Shown one piece after another: positions 33,347 through 42,958 of a stretch of 64,000 nt of DNA; the stretch's first letter is position 1; each line of letters starts with the position of its first letter. The notes under the pieces were generated by a model. The model was not told the origin of the DNA, searched no databases, and was given only the letters and a program-made list of their open reading frames with translations. A program made the translations under genes and the position numbers. Location: positions 42,934 through 106,933 of the forward strand of contig DSBV01000109.1 in NCBI GenBank assembly GCA_011045955.1, read 5' to 3'. The DNA is from Bacteroidales bacterium. GTDB taxonomy: Bacteria; Bacteroidota; Bacteroidia; Bacteroidales; Tenuifilaceae.

Positions 33347-34564
33347 ATGAAAAAACGATTAAGCACCACCATATTCGATCTCCCGGTTCAGGAGTTGCGC
33401 CGGGGTTACCGCAGCGATGTGTATTTCTGGCGCGAAAAAGTTGTCCTGGAAAACCATAACCTTCACTCTAGGGTAACCATGCAGGTTTTCCAAAAAAACA
33501 ACGCCATTCTTTGTGGAATTGATGAGGCCATTGCTGTTCTCAAAGTGGCAAGTGGCCGATACTCCGATTATGCAAGAGCATATCAACTTTTCGATAAGCT
33601 AATTGAACTTAAGAAACTTGCCCGAACCCAGTTTCTGAACGACAAGTCTACGTACTTAAAAATTGAGGAGGAACGAATAAAGGTTGCCCAGGAGTTAGAT
33701 AACCTGTGGATTGATGGATTTTCCGAAATTGAAATCGATGCCTTATGGGATGGTGATTCCATATCGCCTTATGAGTCAGTAATGCATATCCATGGCGATG
33801 CCTCGTTATTCGCACACCTTGAAACTATATACTTGGGTATTCTTGCACGTCGCACAAAAATTGCTACCAATGTCAGCAGGGTTGTTGAAGCTGCAAATGG
33901 TAAAACTGTTTTGTACTTTCCTGCCCGGTTCGACCATTGGGCTGTTCAGGGTGGCGATGGTTATGCTGCTCATATAGGTGGAGCATCGGGCGTTTCCACC
34001 GATGCGCAAGGCGAATGGTGGGGGGCAGGGGCTTCTGGGACCATTCCTCATGCCTTAATAGCCGCTGTTGGCGGCAGTACTGTTAAAGCGGTTCAGTTTT
34101 TCCATGAAACATACCCTAATGCAACCCTTATAGCTTTGGTTGACTTTGACAACGATTGCGTGAATACCGCTTTGGGGTGTGCCCGAGCCATGGGCGACAA
34201 GCTATGGGGTGTAAGGCTCGATACCTCTGAAAATCTTGTAGATAAAAGCATATTCCCAATAATGGGAACTTACAAACCCACTGGGGTTAATCCCAAGTTG
34301 GTAGAACTGGTGCGATCGGCTCTCGACCGCGAGGGCTTTTCAAATGTAAAGATAGTGGTTTCCGGAGGTTTTAACCCTGACCGTATAAGGCAATTTGAAG
34401 CAATGGGCGTTCCGGTTGATGCCTATGGGGTTGGCAGTTACCTCATGCAGGGAAGTTACGACTTTACTGCCGATATTGTTCATGTTAACGGAAAACCAAT
34501 GGCTAAGGTTGGTAGGCATTTCATGCCAAACCCACGTTTGCAAAGGTATAACCCAAACGAGTGA
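33347..34564 (+). CDS. pncB: Nicotinate phosphoribosyltransferase
   Basis: A 405-residue enzyme of the Preiss-Handler NAD salvage route, making nicotinate mononucleotide from nicotinate and PRPP. Visible family features are ELRRGYRSDVYFWREK near the N-terminus, the RRTKIATNVSRVVEAA and FPARFDHWAVQGGDGYAAH region with the active-site residues, ALVDFDNDCVNTAL, and the phosphate-binding VVSGGFNPDRIRQFEAMGVP. It is joined to pncA; together they convert nicotinamide to NaMN, which NadD (6.1 kb) uses. Confidence 0.92.
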   Translation: MKKRLSTTIFDLPVQELRRGYRSDVYFWREKVVLENHNLHSRVTMQVFQKNNAILCGIDEAIAVLKVASGRYSDYARAYQLFDKLIELKKLARTQFLNDKSTYLKIEEERIKVAQELDNLWIDGFSEIEIDALWDGDSISPYESVMHIHGDASLFAHLETIYLGILARRTKIATNVSRVVEAANGKTVLYFPARFDHWAVQGGDGYAAHIGGASGVSTDAQGEWWGAGASGTIPHALIAAVGGSTVKAVQFFHETYPNATLIALVDFDNDCVNTALGCARAMGDKLWGVRLDTSENLVDKSIFPIMGTYKPTGVNPKLVELVRSALDREGFSNVKIVVSGGFNPDRIRQFEAMGVPVDAYGVGSYLMQGSYDFTADIVHVNGKPMAKVGRHFMPNPRLQRYNPNE

Positions 34565-34569
34565 ATACT

Positions 34570-35112
34570 ATGAAAGCATTAATTGTGGTTGATGTTCAAA
34601 ACGACTTTTGCCCTGGCGGTGCCTTGGCAGTAACCGATGGTGATAAAGTGATTGACCCCATCAACGAGCTAAGCAAACAATTTGAAGCCGATGGATTACC
34701 AATCATTTTTACCCGTGATTGGCATCCGGTTAACCATTTGTCATTCAAGGAGAATGGAGGTTTTTGGCCTCCGCATTGCATAGCAGGAACCCCTGGTGCC
34801 GCTTTTCATCCCGACTTATACTTCCCCTCAGTTGCTTTTCTTGTATCTAAAGCCACCGACCCCGATGTGGAAGCATATTCAGGTTTTCAAGGGACGGGCT
34901 TGGCTTCATGGTTGCGTCAGATAGATGTAGATGAACTGGTTGTTACTGGACTTGCCACTGATTATTGTGTAAAAAATACAGTAATTGATGCTGTAAAGCT
35001 TGGATTTAAGGTAACGGTTGCCTTCAATGCAATTAGGGCTGTTAATGTAAACCCAACTGATGGTGAAACGGCTATTAACGAAATGAAAAGTATAGGGGTT
35101 CAAATTGTTTGA
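34570..35112 (+). CDS. pncA: Nicotinamidase
   Basis: A 180-residue isochorismatase-fold amidase that hydrolyses nicotinamide to nicotinate. The catalytic Asp is in VVDVQNDFCPGGALAV, the metal site in FTRDWHPVNHLSF, the Lys in VSKATDPDVEAYSGF, and the nucleophile Cys in VTGLATDYCVKNTVIDA. ATG 34570 is preferred; a GTG at 34561 overlapping the pncB stop is possible and would add three residues. It is the second gene of the salvage pair and ends at a strong terminator. Confidence 0.95.
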   Translation: MKALIVVDVQNDFCPGGALAVTDGDKVIDPINELSKQFEADGLPIIFTRDWHPVNHLSFKENGGFWPPHCIAGTPGAAFHPDLYFPSVAFLVSKATDPDVEAYSGFQGTGLASWLRQIDVDELVVTGLATDYCVKNTVIDAVKLGFKVTVAFNAIRAVNVNPTDGETAINEMKSIGVQIV

Positions 35113-35120
35113 AAATAAAA

Positions 35121-35158
35121 AAAAGAGGAAGGGGCTTTAATAAGCCCCTTCCTCTTTT
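35121..35158. terminator. Bidirectional terminator between pncA and the C10 peptidase
   Basis: A 17-bp perfect stem (aaaagaggaaggggctt and its complement) with a taat loop; A and T tracts in the arms serve both strands. It separates two convergent genes. Confidence 0.92.
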
Positions 35159-35166
35159 AGTTCTTT

Positions 35167-37815
35167 TTAGCGGGTAACGGTTAGCTTACGTGTTATAACT
35201 GTACCATTGTCACTTTTAATTTTGACCAGATACACTCCCGTGGAAAGATTTGAAACATCTATTTTCCCTTCGGTTGTTTCTGTACCCGAAGACCACACCA
35301 ATGCTCCAGTAATGTTGTAAACATCAATTGTGCCCTTGGTAAACCCGGCAATGTTAACAAAAACCGATGAATTGGTTGGGTTTGGGTAAACGAAAAGTTT
35401 GGTCTTATGTTCTTCGGTGTCCACACTGGCTGGCCAGGTTACAAAAAGAATGTTTTCCCTAATGTATACTTGAATATCCTCTCCTTTTTGCACAGTTAGT
35501 GTTACAGTTTTACTACCATATGTTGTGTATTTCACCGTATGTGGGCCTTTCCCTGTTTTAGTTGCCGGTTCAGCACCATCGCCAAAATTCCACTCCCAAC
35601 TTTCAGGCGATCCATAGGTCATATCTGTGAAAACTACAGAGCTGTCTCTCATGTTAGCTGTTGATTTGTTAACCATAAAATTTGCAGAAATAACCGATAC
35701 TCCTTTTTTCCAAATCCCGCCATAGTTAGCATTTGAGTTAAAACTTCCAGCCCAAACAGTACCATTGGGTGAAGCTCCCATATTTGTAAACTGGAAATTT
35801 TTATAGAAGGGTGCATAATCGGTAAACGTATTACCACCGTCAAAGCTATAGGATACGCCCATCTTATTGGCAGAATAGTTTGAACCGGTTGAGATTAATG
35901 TGTCGGTTCCATGTATCCAGCATAAATCAGCAGTGTAAACGCTTCCGCTGGGAGTAAATTGCGTCCAAGTAGCACCTCCATCGGTGGTACGGTAAAACTT
36001 ATAGATATCATTCTCCTTGCCATAAATAATACCTTCATTGCTGTTCTTAAAGGCAATCTTAAAGGCAGTTGAAGTTAGAGGGGTTTGGTAGGCTTGCCAG
36101 GTTGCACCCTTGTCGGTTGACTTGAATATTCTACCCTTAGTGGTTGAAAACCAAACATTATCGCCAATAACATCGTAGTAACCAATTATACCGTATTCAC
36201 CATCAAAGGGTGATGGAATGTTGGCTTGTGAAACTCTAGTCCAGTTTGTGCCTCCGTTGGTTGTGGTGTATATTTCAAAATACCCTCCGTTAGGATCGCC
36301 CATGCAGAAACCATTATTAGCATCCCAGAAATGGACAACATTTGGGAAGCCATTTGGCTTTGTAAAAAATGCGGATGTTTGCTGTGTCCATGTTTTTCCA
36401 CCATCGGTAGTTTTGGCTATCATTCCACCACCGTTTGTACCATCGTAAAGGGGTACCCAGGCGGTTTTGTCGTCAATGGCGCATATCATACCAGCTGCAA
36501 AGCCTGTAGAGTTATCAGGGTTAATTGCACCGGCTATCCAAGTAGCACCCCCATCAATGGTCATGGTATACTCCTTAACCTTGGCATTACTTCCCGAACC
36601 ATCGTAGGCTACAGCCCATGCCACCCTGTTACTTACTGCCGATATGTATTGAATTCCTCGCGATGAAGTTCCAAATCCGCTGGCTTGCCGAACCCATAAA
36701 TGTTTGTATTCGGATTCATTTGGTTTGATGCCAATAATCATATCGTTGCTTTCGCTGAAATCGTAATTCCCTGGTTTCATAGCGGTTGGCGCAAAATAAC
36801 CATTGGCATATCCTCCCCATCCCCAGTTAATATGTAGTTCGTCATTGTCATTGTAACCATCGCAAACCCAAGCATGGCCTCCATCATTTGTACTGCTACC
36901 CGCGTAATAAATTGGCCTTCCCGCATCAATTTCTGTTTTAACCATATTTATCCATTCGGTTTGATTGTTTGGGTCAAAGGAGTAGATCTGAATGGTAGAA
37001 GGATCGTAGTTAAAGTAGTTTGTAAGGGCATAAAGAACATCCCTGCTATACGCTCCCGAACCATCGGTGGAATAATTCATGTTAACCGATACACCTGTAT
37101 GGTAGCAAAGGGTAGCTACGGCATCTATCTCTGCTTCTGAACTTTGGGGGGTGAGTTTATCAGGCATATTTGCCCATTCGTATGTTGTTTCCCCAAAATT
37201 AGCGTATTGTGTTCCATACGTAGGATGCATATATTTGTGCCAACCCTTGCCGTTTAGTGGCCACTGGTGGTAATGCATAATCTGGGACATTGATGTTGCT
37301 ACGCATCCAGTTGGTGTATTCGGTGGGCAGAATTTATTATAACGAGGTTCCTGGTTCCATTCAGTGGTGAGCAACGGTCCTGCACTATTTAACCCTTTAG
37401 TGATTTTACCTTCAAGAATGTCCTGCCATTCCTGCTTAACCGACTTATCCCCAATATTTGATTTTGCTGCATAGTTTACCTGTTTGGCATACCAATTTAA
37501 CCGTTCAAAAACCACAGGGTTATCAATCTTTTGGGGCATAGGGTTGGTTAACGACCACCCAATAATTGGCTTTGCCTCATCATCGGCCGATACTATAACA
37601 AAACCGCCTTTCCTCATGGCAAAAATGTAAAGTGCATCTTTACCATCAAACTGATGTGTGTTTATCAGTTTTAAATCGAAGGTATCAATACCTGCCCCCT
37701 TTTTTGCGTTCAGGTAGCTAATTGCAACCTTTCGGGCCAATTTCACATCAACAGGATTAGCAATCACAAGCAATCCTGAAAATGCAAGCAGTAATAATGT
37801 GTAAAATTTTTTCAT
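35167..37815 (-). CDS. Secreted C10-family cysteine protease with photosystem-type repeats, PKD domain and T9SS tail
   Basis: An 882-residue exported protein. After a signal peptide and a propeptide (VKLARKVAISYLNAKKG) comes a streptopain-type peptidase: nucleophile Cys171 in PTGCVATSMSQIMHYHQWP, and the His in GGHAWVCDGYND. Residues from about 370 to 690 hold YCF48/BNR-like repeats with recurring TTDGGATW / TTNGGTNW lines. A PKD domain follows (SWEWNFGDGAEPATKTGKG, PHTVKYTTYG), then a type A T9SS sorting domain beginning KLFVYPNPTNSSVFV and ending VITRKLTVTR. It is therefore secreted by the type IX system and may degrade environmental protein. The C69 peptidase lies directly upstream. Confidence 0.92.
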   Translation of the reverse strand: MKKFYTLLLLAFSGLLVIANPVDVKLARKVAISYLNAKKGAGIDTFDLKLINTHQFDGKDALYIFAMRKGGFVIVSADDEAKPIIGWSLTNPMPQKIDNPVVFERLNWYAKQVNYAAKSNIGDKSVKQEWQDILEGKITKGLNSAGPLLTTEWNQEPRYNKFCPPNTPTGCVATSMSQIMHYHQWPLNGKGWHKYMHPTYGTQYANFGETTYEWANMPDKLTPQSSEAEIDAVATLCYHTGVSVNMNYSTDGSGAYSRDVLYALTNYFNYDPSTIQIYSFDPNNQTEWINMVKTEIDAGRPIYYAGSSTNDGGHAWVCDGYNDNDELHINWGWGGYANGYFAPTAMKPGNYDFSESNDMIIGIKPNESEYKHLWVRQASGFGTSSRGIQYISAVSNRVAWAVAYDGSGSNAKVKEYTMTIDGGATWIAGAINPDNSTGFAAGMICAIDDKTAWVPLYDGTNGGGMIAKTTDGGKTWTQQTSAFFTKPNGFPNVVHFWDANNGFCMGDPNGGYFEIYTTTNGGTNWTRVSQANIPSPFDGEYGIIGYYDVIGDNVWFSTTKGRIFKSTDKGATWQAYQTPLTSTAFKIAFKNSNEGIIYGKENDIYKFYRTTDGGATWTQFTPSGSVYTADLCWIHGTDTLISTGSNYSANKMGVSYSFDGGNTFTDYAPFYKNFQFTNMGASPNGTVWAGSFNSNANYGGIWKKGVSVISANFMVNKSTANMRDSSVVFTDMTYGSPESWEWNFGDGAEPATKTGKGPHTVKYTTYGSKTVTLTVQKGEDIQVYIRENILFVTWPASVDTEEHKTKLFVYPNPTNSSVFVNIAGFTKGTIDVYNITGALVWSSGTETTEGKIDVSNLSTGVYLVKIKSDNGTVITRKLTVTR

Positions 37816-37831
37816 TGGATTTGATTTTGTG

Positions 37832-39574
37832 TTAATGTTTAGTTTGGTTTGGTTCTTTAAACTTATCGCCAGTTTCGTTTATTATTGTTCTCAACCATTC
37901 ATCACTGTATCCGGGCTGCGAGGGACTGACAGGGTAGCCCCATGGATTTCGCGAGAATTGTCCATTATTTTCTTTCTTAACATTGCCATCGATATATTTA
38001 ACCAGGAGCCAGTTGCTTAAGTCGTTCCATTTTTGTACAGTGCTGTTGGCAGTATTTACAGAATAGTCCGTCAAAAACTCAATGGCGAGGTTAGAATCGT
38101 ATTCCCATAGTTTCATAGCTGCTGCGTCAACTGCAGGAGTGTAGGCTTCAAACTTGCGTTCTAATTCATCCTGAACCCTTTTCACATCCTTCATAATCAA
38201 ATCGTAACGCAGGTAGGCAAAGTGTGCAACGCGGTTAAATACCCAGAAAGCCGAAGTGGGGGAGTAGGTTAGCATATCGCCATTGCCCTCAGCGTAGCTT
38301 TCGGGAACCCTACTTATTCCGCAGTATATGGGTACGTAAACAGTAGAGGCTGCATCATCAACACCAAACCATAGAATTCCTCCGATTGGGTTGGGGAGCC
38401 AGCTACGCATCTGCGCAATAAACGAAAAACCTGTCTGTTGAGTGGCCGTTACACGTTCATGAAAGTATGTTATACCGTCAACTTTCCAGGTTAGTGGTCG
38501 CCAACGGTAGGGTAACCCATGAGGGCCAGCACCAACGTCTTTGCTCATGTCAAGTTCAGTTCCTTCAAAATGGTCACGCTTAAAACCCATTAAATCGCGT
38601 GGGATGAGCTTTCGGTTGGGTTTAATGTATAAGGGCATTCTGTTACTTAGGTTTTCACCTTTTGCATAATCCCAGAAAACCTCCATGCCATCGCTGGTGT
38701 GGTTAAAGAATGCCCACACTCGGGCGTCGCAAAAACGAGCACCCTCAAATGTTATTGGATTATATACATCGCTGAAGCTGAATTCAGCATCGTTGCCGGA
38801 AAAATATCCGTTTTTGCGGGCGTAGTCAATTACGTCGTAGGAGTAAACCACTTCAACATCGGTATTATTTATTAAGTGCAAATTCTTACTGCTTATGGAT
38901 GTTTTTAGGTTCTCCAGTGGAAATGTTTGAATTCGGGCCTGATTGGCATGTGCCGAGATGTACCCATCGGGTATTCGGATAGCTACCCAAACAGCACCTT
39001 TATCAACATTTACAATTTTTTTACTTTTCTTGTCGTACTTCAAGTTGGTCTTTTTGGCAATCATCTCCAATACCCAAACCTCATTGGGGTCGCCAATGGA
39101 AAACGATTCTCCGCTGCTGACATAGCCGTATTGCTCAACCAGTTCAGCCATAACCTTAATGGCTTCGCGGGCAGTTTTTGCCCTTTGAAGCGTAAGGAAC
39201 ATAAGGCTGCCGTAATCTATTATTCCCGTTGAGTCCATTAACTCCTCAATACCCCCAAAGGTGGTTTCGCCAATGGCAACCTGATACTCATTCATAAACC
39301 CTATCACCTGGTAGGTTTCGAGTGCCTGAGGAATTTGACCAAGGGGCTTGTTTGTTCCCCTATCGTAAAGAGTTATCATTGTGCCTGCAGGCCATGTGCC
39401 ACGTGGTTTAAAGTATAGTTCCCCATACCTTATATGAGAATCGGCTGCATAGCTTACCATGGTTGAACCATCGGCACTAGCCCCTTTGGTTACAAGGTAG
39501 TTGGTACACGCGTAACTTTGACGCCAAACCAACACACCAGTAAATAGTAAGGTGTATGAAATCAATTTCTTCAT
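37832..39574 (-). CDS. C69-family dipeptidase
   Basis: A 580-residue exported peptidase of family C69 (PepD type, Ntn-hydrolase fold). After the signal peptide (MKKLISYTLLFTGVLVWRQS) the likely N-terminal nucleophile Cys23 stands in ACTNYLVTKGASADGST, followed by VSYAADSH. Further blocks are NEYQVAIGETTFGG and ESFSIGDPNEVWVLEMI. Such enzymes cleave dipeptides from the N-terminus. It is 16 nt upstream of the C10 protease on the same strand, suggesting one operon for external peptide breakdown. No T9SS tail is seen, so it is probably periplasmic. Confidence 0.88.
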   Translation of the reverse strand: MKKLISYTLLFTGVLVWRQSYACTNYLVTKGASADGSTMVSYAADSHIRYGELYFKPRGTWPAGTMITLYDRGTNKPLGQIPQALETYQVIGFMNEYQVAIGETTFGGIEELMDSTGIIDYGSLMFLTLQRAKTAREAIKVMAELVEQYGYVSSGESFSIGDPNEVWVLEMIAKKTNLKYDKKSKKIVNVDKGAVWVAIRIPDGYISAHANQARIQTFPLENLKTSISSKNLHLINNTDVEVVYSYDVIDYARKNGYFSGNDAEFSFSDVYNPITFEGARFCDARVWAFFNHTSDGMEVFWDYAKGENLSNRMPLYIKPNRKLIPRDLMGFKRDHFEGTELDMSKDVGAGPHGLPYRWRPLTWKVDGITYFHERVTATQQTGFSFIAQMRSWLPNPIGGILWFGVDDAASTVYVPIYCGISRVPESYAEGNGDMLTYSPTSAFWVFNRVAHFAYLRYDLIMKDVKRVQDELERKFEAYTPAVDAAAMKLWEYDSNLAIEFLTDYSVNTANSTVQKWNDLSNWLLVKYIDGNVKKENNGQFSRNPWGYPVSPSQPGYSDEWLRTIINETGDKFKEPNQTKH

Positions 39575-39791
39575 TCCTAATCCTTGATAATGTCAACCAA
39601 CAAAAATAGAAAAATAATTTTATGAACCGGGTTGTTATTTTTTAATACATAAGTTTTGAAGATTATCGTATCATTTAAGTTGACAAAAAGCCAATTTCAG
39701 TTGACATAAAACAGCTCTTTGTTTTGCTTTGGCATGCCATTTGTATTAACTTGCAAGAAAGTTTTTTATGTTAAATCAAAACTTAAACTTT

Positions 39792-40877
39792 ATGAAAATG
39801 AAAAAAAATTCAATGATTGCCCTGCTTATGGCAGGTATGTTTGCCTTTGTTGCTTGCGACAAGGATGATACTAAGAATTTGAATAAGGATGAAGCCCAAC
39901 AGCAGATAACCAATGCTGAGCAAGAACTGATAGCCAAGAGCGGTGAAATTGTTGCTACCGACGGTTATAAAATTCAGGAATATTTTGCAACCCAACTTCC
40001 CTCTCCTTTTTATTCAAAATCTAATGTATTAAAAAGCGTTGTGCCTTCAAATTTTCAAAAGGCCTATGAACTAACAAGGGAAAGCCTTCTGCTTGAAAAC
40101 CCTGAGATTGATTTTTATTTTGAACATTTTATTCTTTGGTTCTTCAACGATGTAAAGGGAACCTGGAATTGGACACCTAATGGTTGGACTCACGAAACAA
40201 CCCCAACCGATAATGTTGTTGTTAAGTTTCCATATCCGGCAGGTAATGCTTCAAACAACGTAACTGTTACCTATTACGATTTTTCTTCCACCCTTGTTGA
40301 CGGCCAAACCGTTCCAACCGATATCAAGGTTAAAATTGAGTACAACAATACTCAAGTGTTTACTTTGGCTTACTCCGCCACCATTGCCAACATCGAGAAG
40401 TTCTCTACTAAAGTTGATGTTACCTTTAGCCCATTTGCCATTTCTAATGAGGAATCCATTGATGTTTCCGTAAATGATAAAGTGCTATATAGTAAGAAAT
40501 TCACCTTTAAGAAGGATGGCAAGCTTTTCTACAGCGAGGATGCTAATTTAACCATTACCATTCTAAACGAAGAGTCAGCCGATGTTTTAATTACTGCCAA
40601 GATGGTAATTGGTAACCTTGAATTCCGGTTAAAGATAGAGGCAAATACCAATGAGTTTGAAACAGGTAATCCTAACGATATTGTATTGTTGTCGCTTTAC
40701 ACAACCGGTGGCGACAAGGTTGGTGATTTTGTGTTTGTAGAGGAAGAAAGAGATTGGGTTCTTTATTTTAAGTTTAACAGTGGTGAACAGGTTAAGGCCG
40801 AAACGCTAATGCCTTTAGTCTCTGAAAGATTTTTTTCTTTCATTGACGATTTGTTTAGCAACATATCTGAGAATTAA
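39792..40877 (+). CDS. Hypothetical lipoprotein
   Basis: A 361-residue protein with a lipoprotein signal (MIALLMAGMFAFVAC, lipid on the Cys), then DKDDTKNLNKDEAQQQITNA. I do not recognise the rest. It is beta-rich with repeated short segments such as NNVTVTYYDFSSTLVDG, and ends in YFKFNSGEQVKAETLMPLV. The start at 39792 places the lipobox normally; the frame is open to 39768. A single gene with its own terminator, divergent from the C69 peptidase. Probably exposed at the envelope. Confidence 0.75.
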   Translation: MKMKKNSMIALLMAGMFAFVACDKDDTKNLNKDEAQQQITNAEQELIAKSGEIVATDGYKIQEYFATQLPSPFYSKSNVLKSVVPSNFQKAYELTRESLLLENPEIDFYFEHFILWFFNDVKGTWNWTPNGWTHETTPTDNVVVKFPYPAGNASNNVTVTYYDFSSTLVDGQTVPTDIKVKIEYNNTQVFTLAYSATIANIEKFSTKVDVTFSPFAISNEESIDVSVNDKVLYSKKFTFKKDGKLFYSEDANLTITILNEESADVLITAKMVIGNLEFRLKIEANTNEFETGNPNDIVLLSLYTTGGDKVGDFVFVEEERDWVLYFKFNSGEQVKAETLMPLVSERFFSFIDDLFSNISEN

Positions 40878-40895
40878 CCAGTGAGCAAGTAGGGA

Positions 40896-40924
40896 AAGGC
40901 TGCATATTTGCAGCCTTTTTTCTT
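40896..40924 (+). terminator. Terminator of the lipoprotein gene
   Basis: Perfect 9-bp stem (aaggctgca / tgcagcctt) with a 4-nt loop, followed by six T and ctttt. Confidence 0.88.
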
Positions 40925-40982
40925 TTATAAAAACTTGACTTTTATTGCTCAGTGGCTTAAATTTATTGAAAACTAAAATGCC

Positions 40983-42086
40983 ATGGAAGATAAATTGATA
41001 GTCATTGCAACCGAAAGTAACTCAAAAGCTTTGGTGCTAAAATCGTACCTTGAGGCACATGGTGTAGAGTGTTTTTTGAAGAGTGTTAACGTACTGCAGG
41101 GAGTTATAGCCGAGGGAGTGAAGGTGCTAATTCGGGAGTCAGATGCAGAAAAGGCCTTGAAGCTATTAATGGCAATGCACCATGATGAGAATATAAAAAA
41201 GGTCGATCAACAGCTTCGTAAAATACTTGTACCTGTCGATTTTTCAGAACCATCGCATAATGCTGCCCGTTATGCTGTAATGCTTGCCTCTACGTATAAA
41301 GCTCAAATTAAGCTATTGCACGTATTTAACTCACCGGTAGTTGATATGATACCCTTTACCGATGTGGCAAGCATTCAAATTGATTTTGACATGAACTACC
41401 ATGTGCTTTATAATTCTGCAAAGGAGCGGTTGGTAAAATTCTATGAAAACCTTTTAGAATTTGCCAATCAGATGGGGTTTGGCGACGTGCAAATAGGATA
41501 CACCCTGCGCGAGGGATATGCCGCCTACGGCATTATTGAGGCCAGTAAGCGCTATAAGCCCGGAATAATAGTTATGGGCACTAAAGGTGAAGGTTATAGG
41601 AGTACTGAGCTTGTAGGTAGCGTGGCTGCCGAGATTTCGGACGAGACCCATATTCCACTACTCGTAATACCCGAAAAAGCTGTTCTTAAAGGTGTTGACG
41701 AGGTTAAAAGGGTGCTTTACATTACCAATTTTGATAGTAGCGATAATGCTTCTATTCGTAAACTCCTTAAAATTGTTTCACCATTCCAGGTTGAGCTTCA
41801 CTGCATTCATGTAACTGATGAACCCGAATCCCCGGGAATAAATGCTCTTATGACCTCTACCCGTGAATATCTGGCAAGTGTAACATCTCATGTATCAATA
41901 AAGTGTGATATTATTGTTGGTAAGGAAACGGATAGGAGTGTCCTTGAATACATAAAAAATAACAATATTAACCTCGTTGCCCTAACTTCGGTTAAAAGGA
42001 ATCTAATCTATAAACTCTTTAATCCGTCATTGGCTAAACGGATGATTTATCAATCGGATGTTCCCGTATTGCTCTTCCACGCATAA
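40983..42086 (+). CDS. DUF2007 domain fused to two universal stress protein domains
   Basis: A 367-residue cytosolic protein in three parts. Residues 1-70 match DUF2007 (VIATESNSKALVLKSYLEAH, then GVECFLKS and VLIRESDAEKALKLL). Residues 78-225 form a Usp domain (KILVPVDFSEPSHNAARYAV and IIVMGTKGEGYRSTELVGSV, then IPLLVIPE). Residues 235-367 form a second, more divergent Usp domain ending MIYQSDVPVLLFHA. The first Usp domain keeps the G-x2-G-x9-G(S) type ATP loop (GTKGEGYRSTELVGS); the second does not clearly. A DUF2007-Usp fusion is unusual; the pair suggests a small-molecule or nucleotide sensor. Confidence 0.85.
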   Translation: MEDKLIVIATESNSKALVLKSYLEAHGVECFLKSVNVLQGVIAEGVKVLIRESDAEKALKLLMAMHHDENIKKVDQQLRKILVPVDFSEPSHNAARYAVMLASTYKAQIKLLHVFNSPVVDMIPFTDVASIQIDFDMNYHVLYNSAKERLVKFYENLLEFANQMGFGDVQIGYTLREGYAAYGIIEASKRYKPGIIVMGTKGEGYRSTELVGSVAAEISDETHIPLLVIPEKAVLKGVDEVKRVLYITNFDSSDNASIRKLLKIVSPFQVELHCIHVTDEPESPGINALMTSTREYLASVTSHVSIKCDIIVGKETDRSVLEYIKNNNINLVALTSVKRNLIYKLFNPSLAKRMIYQSDVPVLLFHA

Positions 42087-42088
42087 AA

Positions 42089-42114
42089 AAATGGCCATTA
42101 TTAGGTGGCCATTT
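42089..42114. terminator. Bidirectional terminator between the Usp gene and yebC
   Basis: Perfect 9-bp stem (aaatggcca / tggccattt) with an 8-nt loop between convergent genes; A and T tracts on both sides. Confidence 0.82.
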
Positions 42115-42131
42115 CTGTTGTTTTTTGAAAA

Positions 42132-42848
42132 TTACTCAATAACCATGTTGTGAAACACATTGGTTACATCCTCATCCTCCTCAATTTTTTCGATAAGCTT
42201 TTCAACCTCAGCTTGTTGTTCTGGGGTTAATTTTTTTGTATCATTGGGGATTCGTTCAAATTGAAAACTTATAATGCTTAAACCCTTTTCCTCAAGGAAT
42301 TTTTGTATGGGGCCAAACTGGGTAAACTCAGCAAAAAGCATTATGGTTTCATCCTCAGCAAAAACTTCCTCAACCCCAAAGTCAATAAGTTCAAGCTCTA
42401 GGTCTTCCATTGAGATATTGGGGTTTTTGGCTACTTTGAAAGAACATTTACGTTCGAATATGAAATCGAGCATGCCTGTGGTTCCTAGCGAACCTCCATA
42501 CTTGTTGAAATAGCTACGAACATTGGCAACTGTCCTTGTCGGATTATCGGTAGCAGTTTCAACCAAAATGGCAATACCATGGGGGCCGTACCCCTCATAA
42601 ACAATTTCCTTATAATCCTTAGTGTCTTTATCGGTTGTCCTTTTAATGGCACGCTCTACGTTCTCTTTGGGCATGTTCTCCGACTTTGCGTTTTGGATTA
42701 GTAGTCGGAGTTTGGGATTAGTCTCGGGGTCAGGTCCACCAGTTTTTGCGGCCATGGTTATTTCTTTCCCAAGCCTGGTAAATACCCTTGCCATGTTTCC
42801 CCAGCGCTTCAGCTTGCGTGCTTTTCGATATTCAAATGCTCTTCCCAT
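42132..42848 (-). CDS. YebC/PmpR family regulator-translation factor
   Basis: A 238-residue protein with the three-domain YebC layout: MGRAFEYRKARKLKRWGNMA at the N-terminus (the usual MGRxFExRK variant), TRLGKEITMAAKTGGPDPE, NPKLRLLIQNAKSENMPKE with NVERAIKR, then EIVYEGYGPHGIAILVE. Members act as transcription regulators or, as shown more recently, ease ribosome stalling at proline runs. Cytosolic, single gene. Length normal. Confidence 0.94.
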   Translation of the reverse strand: MGRAFEYRKARKLKRWGNMARVFTRLGKEITMAAKTGGPDPETNPKLRLLIQNAKSENMPKENVERAIKRTTDKDTKDYKEIVYEGYGPHGIAILVETATDNPTRTVANVRSYFNKYGGSLGTTGMLDFIFERKCSFKVAKNPNISMEDLELELIDFGVEEVFAEDETIMLFAEFTQFGPIQKFLEEKGLSIISFQFERIPNDTKKLTPEQQAEVEKLIEKIEEDEDVTNVFHNMVIE

Positions 42849-42958
42849 TTTGTGAAAAATTGTTTGTTCAATTTTTTTGCAAACCTATATTTTTTTAGCT
42901 ATGGGCCAACCATTCTTAAATCTTTTTGTTTTCTTTGTGTTGCGTATTTCTAATAAAT

